NCBI GenBank assembly: GCA_021801545.1
Contig: JAJYXX010000213.1
Span: 1 to 22,451, forward strand
Reading direction: 5' to 3'
Length of the DNA stretch: 22,451 nt
Source: Chloroflexota bacterium
GTDB lineage: Bacteria > Chloroflexota > Limnocylindria > Limnocylindrales > CSP1-4
Shown: positions 10,101 to 15,656 of the stretch, one piece after another
Position numbering within the stretch: position 1 is the stretch's first letter
How the letters are laid out: every line of letters begins with the position of its first letter
Made by a program: the position numbers and the translations under genes
Notes under the pieces: model-generated
Database searches by the model: none
Seen by the model: the letters and a program-made list of their open reading frames with translations, nothing else
Told to the model about the DNA's origin: nothing

Positions 10101-11919
10101 GGAGCGCCTTGACATCGTCGTCACCCGGGAGTTGCTGGTGAAGGGCGTTGATGCGCGGTGCGGGCGTCTTGCACGCGCAGACCGCGTCGGCCTCGTCGAG
10201 AACGGCGCCACAGCCTGCGCACAGGAACACCGGGTCTCCCTCGAGCTCGTCGGGCCCTGCGTCCTCGTCCTCGTCTTCCTCATCGTCCGTCGTCGCTTCG
10301 CCCAAGAGCAGATAGACCTGCGGGCTCATGCCCACCGGCGAGCGGCGGAGCACACCCACTCGCGCCGCGCCAGCGGCACGCGACACCCCGACGAGGTACT
10401 CCACCTGGCACCGGCGGCACGTGCCGATCTCGAACAAGGCAGCCACGACGCCCGAGTCGGCGCACGCACGGCACATGTCTGCGGGCTGGAGCGTAAGCCG
10501 CGGCGCTGACGCGGGGTGGTCGTCGTGGAGGCAAATGAAAGCGCCCTCGAGGCCCCGGACCCAGAAGTGATACCTGGCCGGCAGCAGGGACGCCTCGTTC
10601 TCATCGCGTCGGGAGGCGACGCCGAGCGACACGAGCGACACGAGATCCGACACGGCCTCGGCGTTGCCGAAGCCGACCGCTGCCGCATCGCCGAGCGGCA
10701 GCATCCCGCCGTCGAGCGCCTCCTGGAGCCGCGCCAGCCGGCGGTCCGGACCGAAAGCGGCGTGGAGCGCGGCGCCGAGTGAGGACGACGCGTCGACCCT
10801 GGCGGCGGCCTCGGGGCAATCGGACGAGAGCACGCGCTTGACGGCAGCGGCGTCGTCGGCTTCGCAGAGGGCTGAGTACAAGGCGACCGGGATCTCGTAC
10901 GCGGTCTCGAACCGGGCGAGTGGTAGCCGCGTCGGGCCGATGACGTCGCTCTCTTCGAACGGCTCATCGAAGAGGTTACGGGCGAACTCGACGAGGGCCG
11001 GGTAGTCGGCCGCAGACCCGAGGGTCGCCGACGTTGCGATGTAGCGGAGCCGGCCCCTCTCGGATCCGACGACCCGGTCGCGCAGCCGACGCAGCAGCAT
11101 CGCGATCTCGGCGCCGTTGGCGCCGTCGTACACGTGCGCCTCGTCGAGCGAGACCATCTTCCAGTGTTTCCCGGTGTCGCCATCGAAGAAGGCGTGGTCG
11201 TCGGGGCGCAGGAGCAGGTACTCGAGCATCGAGAAGTTGGTGATGAGGATGTGCGGCGGCCGATCGCGCATCTCGTCACGGCTCAGGAGTTCGTTGGGTA
11301 GCCGCGGCTCGCCCGGGAATAGGGCGTCGTACACGTTCTGTGCGTCGCGGAGCTTCTCCTTCGTGTCCCCGACGTAGCGGCCGAACTTGATGTCGGGGTA
11401 CGCGGATAGGATCGAGCGGAATCGCCGGACCTGGTCGTTCGCGAGCGCGTTCATCGGGTATAGGAGCAGCGCCCGCACGCCCGGCTGGGCGAGGGTGCCG
11501 GCCGCCTGCTCCCGCAGGAGCATCTCGATGGCCGGGAATAGGATGATCTCGGTCTTGCCGGAGCCCGTGCCGGTCGCGATAAGCAGGTTGCGACCGTCGA
11601 GTGCCTTGCGGATCGCGGTGTGCTGGTGGACGTAGAGCTTCCGGTCGAGCGGGAAGGCATCGGGGAGTCGAGCGAATCCCGGCGACAAGATCCCTTCGCG
11701 AACGAGGTCCGAGATGGATGAGGCTGTCTCGAACGGCGGCGTCGCCTGGAGGTACGGGCCCTTGACGAGATACATCCCTCCGCGGTGGAGCGCCGCCCCG
11801 AAGTCGGCGCGCCAGTCCGCGTTCTGCATCGAGAACGCGGTCCGCAGGTAGTTGGTGTAGGAGTCCTTGATCCGCTCGCTTACCTCCAGCGGGTTCATCC
11901 CGCCCCCCGGCTTCGTCAT
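7171..11919 (-). CDS. DEAH-box helicase with DUF1998/MZB region, DruE-like
   Basis: The 1582-aa product is a superfamily-2 helicase. It has motif I GTGSGKT at 117-123, YPMNALA at 154-160, ITNFSMLEYLLLRP at 226-239, DEAH at 259-262, SAT at 297-299, then in the second RecA lobe LLAFADSRQE at about 662, FELGVDVG at 1002-1009 and QRAGRAGRR at 1028-1036. Cysteine pairs suggest several zinc sites: C483/C486 with C501/C504, C567/C570 with C581/C583, C919/C922 with C934/C939. The C-terminus has the DUF1998/MrfA zinc-binding pattern with C1544, C1546, C1552 and C1555. An acidic linker (DDEEDEDEDAGPDELEG) lies near 545-561. ATG 11919 overlaps the PIN gene stop by 4 nt (ATGA). The family translocates on nucleic acid; this size and domain order fit DruE of Druantia. 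MrfA-type repair helicases are much shorter, so a repair role is less likely. Confidence 0.9.
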   Translation of the reverse strand: MTKPGGGMNPLEVSERIKDSYTNYLRTAFSMQNADWRADFGAALHRGGMYLVKGPYLQATPPFETASSISDLVREGILSPGFARLPDAFPLDRKLYVHQHTAIRKALDGRNLLIATGTGSGKTEIILFPAIEMLLREQAAGTLAQPGVRALLLYPMNALANDQVRRFRSILSAYPDIKFGRYVGDTKEKLRDAQNVYDALFPGEPRLPNELLSRDEMRDRPPHILITNFSMLEYLLLRPDDHAFFDGDTGKHWKMVSLDEAHVYDGANGAEIAMLLRRLRDRVVGSERGRLRYIATSATLGSAADYPALVEFARNLFDEPFEESDVIGPTRLPLARFETAYEIPVALYSALCEADDAAAVKRVLSSDCPEAAARVDASSSLGAALHAAFGPDRRLARLQEALDGGMLPLGDAAAVGFGNAEAVSDLVSLVSLGVASRRDENEASLLPARYHFWVRGLEGAFICLHDDHPASAPRLTLQPADMCRACADSGVVAALFEIGTCRRCQVEYLVGVSRAAGAARVGVLRRSPVGMSPQVYLLLGEATTDDEEDEDEDAGPDELEGDPVFLCAGCGAVLDEADAVCACKTPAPRINALHQQLPGDDDVKALRRCGACHQSASGADIVGRFLTDTSAPAAVISTVLYQGLPVAIEPKIADKLGGGRKLLAFADSRQEAAFFAPFLERTYDTQLRRSLILRALRDLYEDSPVSFDLLAGRLATVALNERVLNPSHQPSEHRAEVRKWLMQELMSFDRRISLDGVGLVRTTLGLPPQVPKALAPLGLNDAQARGLLEMLLGTLRTDSVLTFPNDVSRTDEAFAPRNKDTAMRGSNAIAAKALLAWTPSRGLNRRRNILEKAIAAKGLSVDAIAMLSNLWDEMTEQHSPWEALLPQTIERGERGAVRRLAHDRHYFTPAEGAGSRWRCNRCRQVSWTNVAGICPAYRCEGSLEAIDESAATSHYAVLYETLAPIVMRVQEHTAQWAMERGTEIQNAFVKGDINVLSCSTTFELGVDVGEVEAVLLRNVPPTPANYVQRAGRAGRRAGSAAIVVTLAQRRNHDLSWFRNPAPMITGAVRPPVIIIDNPVIGRRHAHSTALAAWLHVEPMFKAGPFALPDPERDRTSGSDRFVAWLGTKPRALGEALERILPPTVAETVDVAGWSWVTDLVESNPEDPSTGWLMRAVETTRDDYDQIEQARLAAVEKEDYGRAKVLKGQRETLADENLVSFLARRNVLPKYGFPVDVVELDLSLTGREDAAGIKLDRDLRLAIAEYAPGGEVVAGKRVWRSIGLKRHASQEWRLRDWAVCNECGAYRDVPADAGLADGCEICGGTDSAGGGTWIQPIFGFIGAPSETAIGETPVMRRSSMESWFGAYGHPDAIEEVTPLGVRAGSAETVLSPQGRIVVINRGSGKRGFRVCGYCGWAEPAPPRDRHSKRADAKKHKRPGRTAECSGIPQQRQLGHEFLTDVVEIRLGAAHQDAELRSALYAILEGAGRIGIKRDEIDGTLHRWQAGSSSAIVIYDTVPGGAGHARRIRDSLADVVDAAIERVSVCECGPETSCYGCLRSYSNQLFHEQLVRSAAADVLRPLRV

Positions 11920-12554
11920 CCTGCGGCACCCACCTCTGCGGCCTTGCGCTTCGCGTTCTCAACCACCTGCGCGAACAGCCGCTCGCCCCGCCGATCGGGC
12001 GGGAAGTTCTTGACCTCGTTCATCCCCCGGCGCACCAAGTCCGTGTAGAGTCTCCACGCCTCAACGGCAGCGATGCCGCGCAGCGCGAATAGCAGGCAGA
12101 CGTGGATCGCCGACAGCATGTAGATGCCTCGCGTGTCGGGGTCGCTGCGGGCCTTGTGGTCGTGCGCGCACAGTGCGATCGAACCGGGGTCTCGCCGGCA
12201 GAGCTGGATGCACTCGGCCTCGCCGCGATCCTCCGTCGGGTCGTCGAACACACGGTCACCGTTCCACCGGCGCTGGCGCGCGAGGACCTCGTCAAGTTCG
12301 TCGCCCGAGAGCTTCACGACGCGCGCGAACGGCCGCGGCTCAAGGAGCGTGCGCGCTGCGGGAAAGGCGTAGCGGCTGAGGCCGTCGATCTCGCGGTAGA
12401 CGGCGGCTGGGATCATTCCCCGCCCGCGGAAGGCGCCGGCGAGCGCCGCGGACTGGCCCAGTTCCGACAGATACAGCGGCACGGTCGAGTCGAAGCACAC
12501 CTTGCCCGTCGTGAGCCGGGTGAGGACGTCGGGCTGCCCCCCAGTCGCGCTCAC
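11916..12554 (-). CDS. PIN-like putative nuclease
   Basis: The 212-aa product starts with a buried strand ending in an acidic residue (VCFDS, D22), then has GEAE (E112/E114) and a strand ending AHDHKAR (D132) before a helical C-terminus. This spacing of acidic residues is that of the PIN fold, whose members cut RNA with metal ions. The identification rests on motif order only and there is no recognisable antitoxin beside it. I chose GTG 12554, which overlaps the last base of the metallopeptidase stop (TAGTG); longer in-frame starts lie inside the upstream gene. It ends in an ATGA overlap with the helicase gene. In this operon it is the best candidate for a toxic RNA-cutting effector. Confidence 0.65.
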   Translation of the reverse strand: MSATGGQPDVLTRLTTGKVCFDSTVPLYLSELGQSAALAGAFRGRGMIPAAVYREIDGLSRYAFPAARTLLEPRPFARVVKLSGDELDEVLARQRRWNGDRVFDDPTEDRGEAECIQLCRRDPGSIALCAHDHKARSDPDTRGIYMLSAIHVCLLFALRGIAAVEAWRLYTDLVRRGMNEVKNFPPDRRGERLFAQVVENAKRKAAEVGAAG

Positions 12555-13360
12555 TACTCGAGGAGCCCCAGCAGGTCCGCGTCGACGGCGGTATCGGCCT
12601 CGTGGTCCTCGAACACCGGTAGGTCGTTGTGGTCGAGCAGATCCCGCACGCGGTCCTGTGTCGTCTGGAGTAGGTCCGCGACGGCATCGATGCGAAGCCA
12701 CCGCTGCTCGTACGCGTCGAGGACGCGCTGCTCGAACACCGGATCAAGGCGCGACTGCTCGCCGAAGTCGGCGGTCTGCGGCAGCAGCATGCCGAACCGG
12801 CGCAGCAGGCCGCGGGTGTGCTCGTCGCCAGCGGCGAACCGCGCCATGATTCGACGCTTGGCATCATCTGACACGAGCCCGAGGGTCGCAAGGTGGATCG
12901 TCGCGCTCTCGGCCGAGACGACGAACCGGCGAACCGTCGCCGCGATCCGGCGGTCGGGATCATCGATGGTCGAGCACAGTTCCTTGGCGCCGCGCTCGTC
13001 GATGAGGAAGTGCGCGGCAAACGCATTCGCCTCCTGCTCCTCGCCATCTCCGGCGTCATCCTCGACGTCGTCCTCGAACACCCCACCCGCCTCACCCGCC
13101 GACCGCAGTTGCGCGTGACCGAGTTCGTGCGCCGCGGTGAACCGGTGCCGCAGGGGTGCTGCCGCCGAGGTGTTCACGAAGATGAAGTCGCGGCCCTGCT
13201 CACGCTTGTAGGCGCCATCGAGCCCGTCGCGGAAGGGCTTGGCGTACAGCTCGATGCCGAGTTCCCGGATGACTTGGTAGATGTCGACGTATCCAGTGCC
13301 CAGGCCGAGTTCCGAGCGGAGCAGCCGCGCGGCCTCGCGCCCCTGGCCCTTAGCGGCCAT
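12554..13360 (-). CDS. ImmA/IrrE-type zinc metallopeptidase
   Basis: The 268-aa product has the catalytic HELGH motif at 78-82 within RFTAAHELGHAQL and a likely third zinc ligand, E110, in EQEANAFAAHFLI. This is the arrangement of ImmA/IrrE (COG2856) peptidases, which cleave a partner XRE repressor in response to damage or infection signals. Between the two zinc elements lies a strongly acidic stretch (94-109, GVFEDDVEDDAGDGEE). The C-terminal 150 residues are helical and of unknown role. I chose ATG 13360, which overlaps the end of the XRE gene by 11 bp; upstream frame is Arg/Ser-rich shadow sequence. Its place directly after an XRE gene matches the usual ImmR-ImmA pair, although here the peptidase follows the repressor it probably acts on. 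Confidence 0.88.
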   Translation of the reverse strand: MAAKGQGREAARLLRSELGLGTGYVDIYQVIRELGIELYAKPFRDGLDGAYKREQGRDFIFVNTSAAAPLRHRFTAAHELGHAQLRSAGEAGGVFEDDVEDDAGDGEEQEANAFAAHFLIDERGAKELCSTIDDPDRRIAATVRRFVVSAESATIHLATLGLVSDDAKRRIMARFAAGDEHTRGLLRRFGMLLPQTADFGEQSRLDPVFEQRVLDAYEQRWLRIDAVADLLQTTQDRVRDLLDHNDLPVFEDHEADTAVDADLLGLLE

Positions 13361-13670
13361 CGGCGCCCCCGAGGCCGTCGACAAAGAGCGAGTTCTCGAC
13401 ACACCGCTCGAACCAGTCGATGGCCTTCTGCGTGGACGGCCGGGCCGCGTTGGCCCGCATCTTGATGCGCTCGGGCCTGGCGAGGAGGGTCGTGACATCG
13501 AGCCGCAACGCGGACGCGAGCGCCTCGATCTCGTCGGCCTGGATGTCACGGCGGTTGAGTTCGATCTTCGCGATCTTGTCGCGGTCGATGCCCGTCATCT
13601 CCGCGAGCTGCTGCTGGGTGTAGCCCCACTTCGCCCGCTCGTGCCGGATGCGATCCCCTGTGCGCGCCAT
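13350..13670 (-). CDS. XRE-family repressor, first gene of the operon
   Basis: The 106-aa product has a helix-turn-helix of the Cro/CI type at about residues 4-60, with YTQQQLAEMTGIDRDKIAKI as its core. A C-terminal tail (WFERCVENSLFVDGLGG) resembles those of XRE proteins paired with ImmA peptidases, where cleavage takes place. ATG 13670 is preceded 4 nt upstream by AGGAGG, which decides the start over a GTG at 13715 that lies upstream of the predicted transcript start. A perfect palindrome covers the -10 box of its promoter, so autorepression of the whole operon is likely. Confidence 0.9.
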   Translation of the reverse strand: MARTGDRIRHERAKWGYTQQQLAEMTGIDRDKIAKIELNRRDIQADEIEALASALRLDVTTLLARPERIKMRANAARPSTQKAIDWFERCVENSLFVDGLGGADGR

Positions 13671-13674
13671 CCGT

Positions 13675-13680
13675 CCTCCT
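13675..13680 (-). promoter_or_regulatory. Ribosome-binding site of the XRE gene
   Basis: AGGAGG on the minus strand, 4 nt before ATG 13670. It is the clearest ribosome site in the operon and fixes the start of the first gene. The downstream genes depend on overlapping stop-start junctions instead. Confidence 0.8.
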
Positions 13681-13697
13681 GACCGTCGCTGGACGTG

Positions 13698-13714
13698 TGT
13701 GCGATTATCGCACA
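13698..13714. promoter_or_regulatory. Operator palindrome over the operon promoter
   Basis: TGTGCGATTATCGCACA is a perfect palindrome with 8-bp arms about one central base. It covers the whole -10 region. Its length and symmetry suit an XRE dimer, and the nearest DNA-binding protein gene begins 28 bp away. Confidence 0.75.
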
Positions 13715-13734
13715 ACAGGAAGGTGGGTTGTCAA
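13704..13734 (-). promoter_or_regulatory. Promoter of the defence operon
   Basis: On the minus strand TTGACA (13729-13734) is a consensus -35 box, and GATAAT (13704-13709) is a -10 box preceded by TGC, making an extended -10. The spacer is 19 nt, longer than the usual 17, which the extended -10 could offset. Transcription would start near 13697, giving a leader of about 25 nt before the XRE gene. Confidence 0.7.
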
Positions 13735-13849
13735 GGTTGAGTCCCGAAACACCTCCGCACATACACTTCAAGCCAATCGGCGAGCCGGCTCGTCGCAGTT
13801 CATGCGGAACCGCTCGGAACCAGGACCAGCTTGGTCAGCGCGAGGACAA

Positions 13850-14482
13850 TCACGAAGCGGAGGCAGCGACCGATCTCGCTGCCGCGGCGAAGGCGCGCTC
13901 CTCGAACTCCGACAAGTCGAACGTCACGGCCTTCCGGTACTGGGCCCATGCGATCTCCGGCTCGGCGGATCGGCCCAGGCGACACGCGATGGCGAAGGAA
14001 GGGTCACCCTCGCCGGCGTCGAACATTGTCAGTGCCACGCTTGGGTTCGTCCCACGGCGGACCCCAACGAGCAGAACACGGCCGCCACATAGAGCCGCCG
14101 GATCGCCAGACGCCGATTCCCTCGCCACTTCTGGCATCTTCGTATCCACAAACGCAAGTTCAGGGATCGAGAGATCCAGGCACACTCCGGCAGCCTCTCG
14201 CCACCCCGGTGGGCGTGCCGCGGCGACCTGGTTGACTTACGCGCGGATAGCGTCTGGCAGGAACTTCCTCGGCGGCTCGACAGTGGGGCCCCGGCCTGCG
14301 AGACCGTCGTAGTAGGCGTCGAAGTCGGTCGACGAGTTGCCGAGGAGCATGTGCCCGTCACCTGCAAGCCCGCCGAAGCGCTCACCGAACAGATAGGCAC
14401 CCCAGAGGTCGATCTCGTCGGACGTGACCAACCGCTCACCGAGTGGCAGGCGGTTCCGCCAGATGAGGTAGTGGAGGAAGAT
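13850..14482 (-). pseudogene. Remnant of an unidentified gene, N-terminally cut and with an internal stop
   Basis: One minus-strand frame reads as protein on both sides of a single TAA at 14237-14239. Before it: IFLHYLIWRNRLPLGERL, then DEIDLWGAYLFGERFGG, ending LPDAIRA. After it: VNQVAAARPPGWREAAG, then CLDLSIPELAF, to a TGA at 13850. The residues across the stop read smoothly, so a nonsense mutation is likelier than two genes. The frame lacks a start: upstream of about 14482 it becomes the out-of-frame shadow of a secreted-protein gene. I do not recognise the family. It lies on the same strand as the defence operon, upstream of its promoter, and may be a lost former member or older island cargo. 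Confidence 0.6.
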
Positions 14483-14735
14483 GGCCGCTCGGCGAGCCGC
14501 ACTCGGCGTTCGGCGGCGTACCGCCCATGCACCAGGTGCCGAACGCGTCGAAAGTGAGGATCTCGCCGGCGGCGACAGTCAGCCCGGTCGAGGTCGGCAC
14601 ATCGATTGCCTGGACGGTGAACGCGGCGAACTTGTGTGGATTCGCCGCCACGGCGGCCGTGATCGGAACCAGCGCGCCGATGACCGCCAACACCAGCCCT
14701 ATCCGGACGCTACGTCCGAAGCGCATCCCACCCAT
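14436..14735 (-). CDS. Truncated exported protein
   Basis: ATG 14735, with GGGGAG before it, opens a 99-aa frame. The N-terminus is a good signal peptide: basic start MGGMRFGRSVRIG, hydrophobic core, then a likely cut after AVAA near residue 30. The following strand-rich part (VPTSTGLTVAAGEILTFDAFGTWCMGG) resembles the start of LecA/PA-IL-like jelly-roll domains; this is a resemblance only. After about GSPSG the sequence turns into HLPPLPHLAEPPATR and stops, while another frame becomes protein-like, so the gene appears to have lost its 3' part at a rearrangement near 14483-14498. Probably not functional. Confidence 0.5.
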   Translation of the reverse strand: MGGMRFGRSVRIGLVLAVIGALVPITAAVAANPHKFAAFTVQAIDVPTSTGLTVAAGEILTFDAFGTWCMGGTPPNAECGSPSGHLPPLPHLAEPPATR

Positions 14736-15183
14736 CGCCTGTCTCCCCTCTCGTGACAGCACCTCGCGTTCGGGAGGGGTGCCGTGCTCTGACTCCAGCT
14801 TCGCGACACTACATCTGCGGCGGGGGTCCACACAAGCCACACGGCAAGACTGTCGAGATCAGTGCAGCGCACCGGAGCGACCATCACAGTGTGATGACCT
14901 GCGAATGCGCGGGACAGAGGCCGACCTCAGGCACAGCCTTGGGTTCGTCGAGCGAAGAGATGCCGCCGCAGGCGGCCTCTCCCAGTGTGAGAGCGACGAT
15001 TACTCGTCCGAGTCGGAGAGCGCCCCCCCAACGGCTATCCTCCCGGAGGTTCGCTCGTTAGTTGATCGAGCGGGCCACGTTGTGGAGGAAGCGCCTACCG
15101 CACCGCCGCTGTCGTGTTCAATGATTGGAGCGAGGCTGAGGATGCGACGCAGAACCGTTCAGGGAGCAGGTCGTGGCGCGCTC
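14736..15183. other. Gene-free stretch next to the tRNA
   Basis: About 450 bp without a supportable gene on either strand. I looked for a tyrosine or serine integrase remnant, expected beside a tRNA att site, and saw none. It contains a cluster of short inverted repeats at 14957-15072 and is less GC-rich than the flanks. Confidence 0.55.
14957..15072. repeat. Cluster of short inverted repeats
   Basis: Four hairpin-capable sequences lie within 116 bp: GCCGCC-GCA-GGCGGC at 14962-14976 with partly pairing AGAG/CTCT flanks, ACTCG-TC-CGAGT at 15002-15013, CCTCC-C-GGAGG at 15039-15049, and CGCTCG...CGAGCG at 15052-15072 with a 9-nt loop. Such a cluster could bind recombination proteins, form a transfer origin or an RNA, or be chance in GC-rich DNA. 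Confidence 0.4.
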
Positions 15184-15212
15184 AAGAACAGAAACAGGGC
15201 CCGAAAGCCCTG
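15184..15212 (-). terminator. Intrinsic terminator after tRNA-Val
   Basis: Read on the minus strand, CAGGGC-TTTCGG-GCCCTG forms a 6-bp stem followed by TTTCTGTTCTT. It starts 18 nt after the tRNA CCA end and would end the tRNA transcript, and perhaps that of the whole division cluster. Confidence 0.75.
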
Positions 15213-15230
15213 CAGTCTGCGGGGTAACTG

Positions 15231-15247
15231 TGGTGGGCGATACTGGA
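15231..15247 (-). repeat. tRNA-proximal att repeat
   Basis: The last 17 nt of the tRNA, identical to 3906-3922 and in the same orientation. Recombination between the two copies would release an 11,325-bp circle and leave an intact tRNA. Confidence 0.85.
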
Positions 15248-15307
15248 TTCGAACCAGTGACCTCGCGGATGTGAACCGCGCGCTCTAACCGACTGAGCCA
15301 ATCGCCC
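15231..15307 (-). tRNA. tRNA-Val(CAC)
   Basis: A 77-nt cloverleaf with encoded CCA. Acceptor GGGCGAT pairs with ATCGCCC, D-arm GCTC/GAGC, anticodon stem CGCGG/CCGCG with loop TTCACAT (anticodon CAC, reading GUG), variable AGGTC, T-arm ACTGG/CCAGT with loop TTCGAAT, discriminator A. It lies 36 bp after the DUF167 gene on the same strand and has no obvious promoter of its own, so it may be cotranscribed. Its 3' end serves as the att site of the island. Confidence 0.95.
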
Positions 15308-15318
15308 CGCAGACAGGC

Positions 15319-15333
15319 CGGGCGTCACGCCCG
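15319..15333 (-). repeat. Hairpin between the DUF167 gene and the tRNA
   Basis: CGGGCG and CGCCCG pair around a 3-nt loop, 10 bp after the DUF167 stop. There is no T-run, so it is more likely a processing or stability structure than a terminator. Confidence 0.4.
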
Positions 15334-15343
15334 AGCATGTCGA

Positions 15344-15625
15344 TCATAGCCCGAGGCCCGGCCAGCGGGCAAGGACGAACCCCGGCGAGACGCCACTGAC
15401 GGCGACGAGCTTGCGGCGGGTGGTGGCACCGGCCACGATCCGGACCGCGCTTCGCCCCACCCCGAGCTCGCGCGCCAGGAGCCGGACGAGCGCCTCGTTC
15501 GCGGCCCCCTCGACCGCGGCCGCGGCGACCCGCACCCGCAGGGCGCCGTCGGTGACGCCATCGACCCGATCGGCGCCGCCGCGCGGCGTCAGGCGGACGG
15601 TGAAGCGGACCTCGGGCTCGCTCAT
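15344..15625 (-). CDS. DUF167 (YggU-family) protein
   Basis: The 93-aa product has the family pattern: a first strand FTVRLTPRGGADRV, the core LRVRVAAAAVEGAANEALVRLLA, where the GAAN element is typical, and GATTRRKLVAVSG near the end. The family is small and widely conserved, of unknown biochemical role. It follows the yggS-type gene by 31 bp, a common arrangement downstream of ftsZ, and precedes the tRNA-Val. The length is normal and the ATG at 15625 leaves no extra sequence. Confidence 0.88.
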   Translation of the reverse strand: MSEPEVRFTVRLTPRGGADRVDGVTDGALRVRVAAAAVEGAANEALVRLLARELGVGRSAVRIVAGATTRRKLVAVSGVSPGFVLARWPGLGL

Positions 15626-15656
15626 CGGCTTCGGTCTCAGCCGGCCTGGACCGGGC

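Larger units (their letters stand above)
3906..15247. mobile_element. tRNA-Val-integrated genomic island carrying a defence operon
   Basis: The element is bounded by two exact 17-bp direct repeats, one being the 3' end of the tRNA-Val(CAC) gene. The outer copy lacks the rest of the tRNA, as expected of an attL/attR pair. Its contents differ from the housekeeping flanks: a five-gene defence-like operon, two broken genes and long non-coding stretches, with visibly more A/T around 13680-15230. No integrase, excisionase, transposase or conjugation gene is seen, so it is either decayed or mobilised in trans. Confidence 0.75.
15215..15314 (-). repeat. Leader/trailer inverted repeat enclosing the tRNA
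   Basis: GTCTGCGGGG at 15215-15224 and CCCCGCAGAC at 15305-15314 are perfect complements of 10 bp. In the precursor the leader plus the first bases of the tRNA could pair with the trailer, extending the acceptor stem. Confidence 0.6.

Noticed and set aside
4131..11919. DISARM or a MrfA-type repair pair
   Set aside because: DISARM splits helicase and DUF1998 into two genes and normally has a methylase; MrfA is far shorter and partners an exonuclease. Neither fits.
13781..13792. CGAGCCGGCTCG palindrome as a second operator
   Set aside because: It does not share the sequence of the promoter palindrome and short GC palindromes are expected by chance here.
14527..15288. 253-aa open frame on the plus strand ending YWIRTSDL-like
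   Set aside because: It runs through the antisense of the tRNA-Val, a well-known source of false proteins of this ending.
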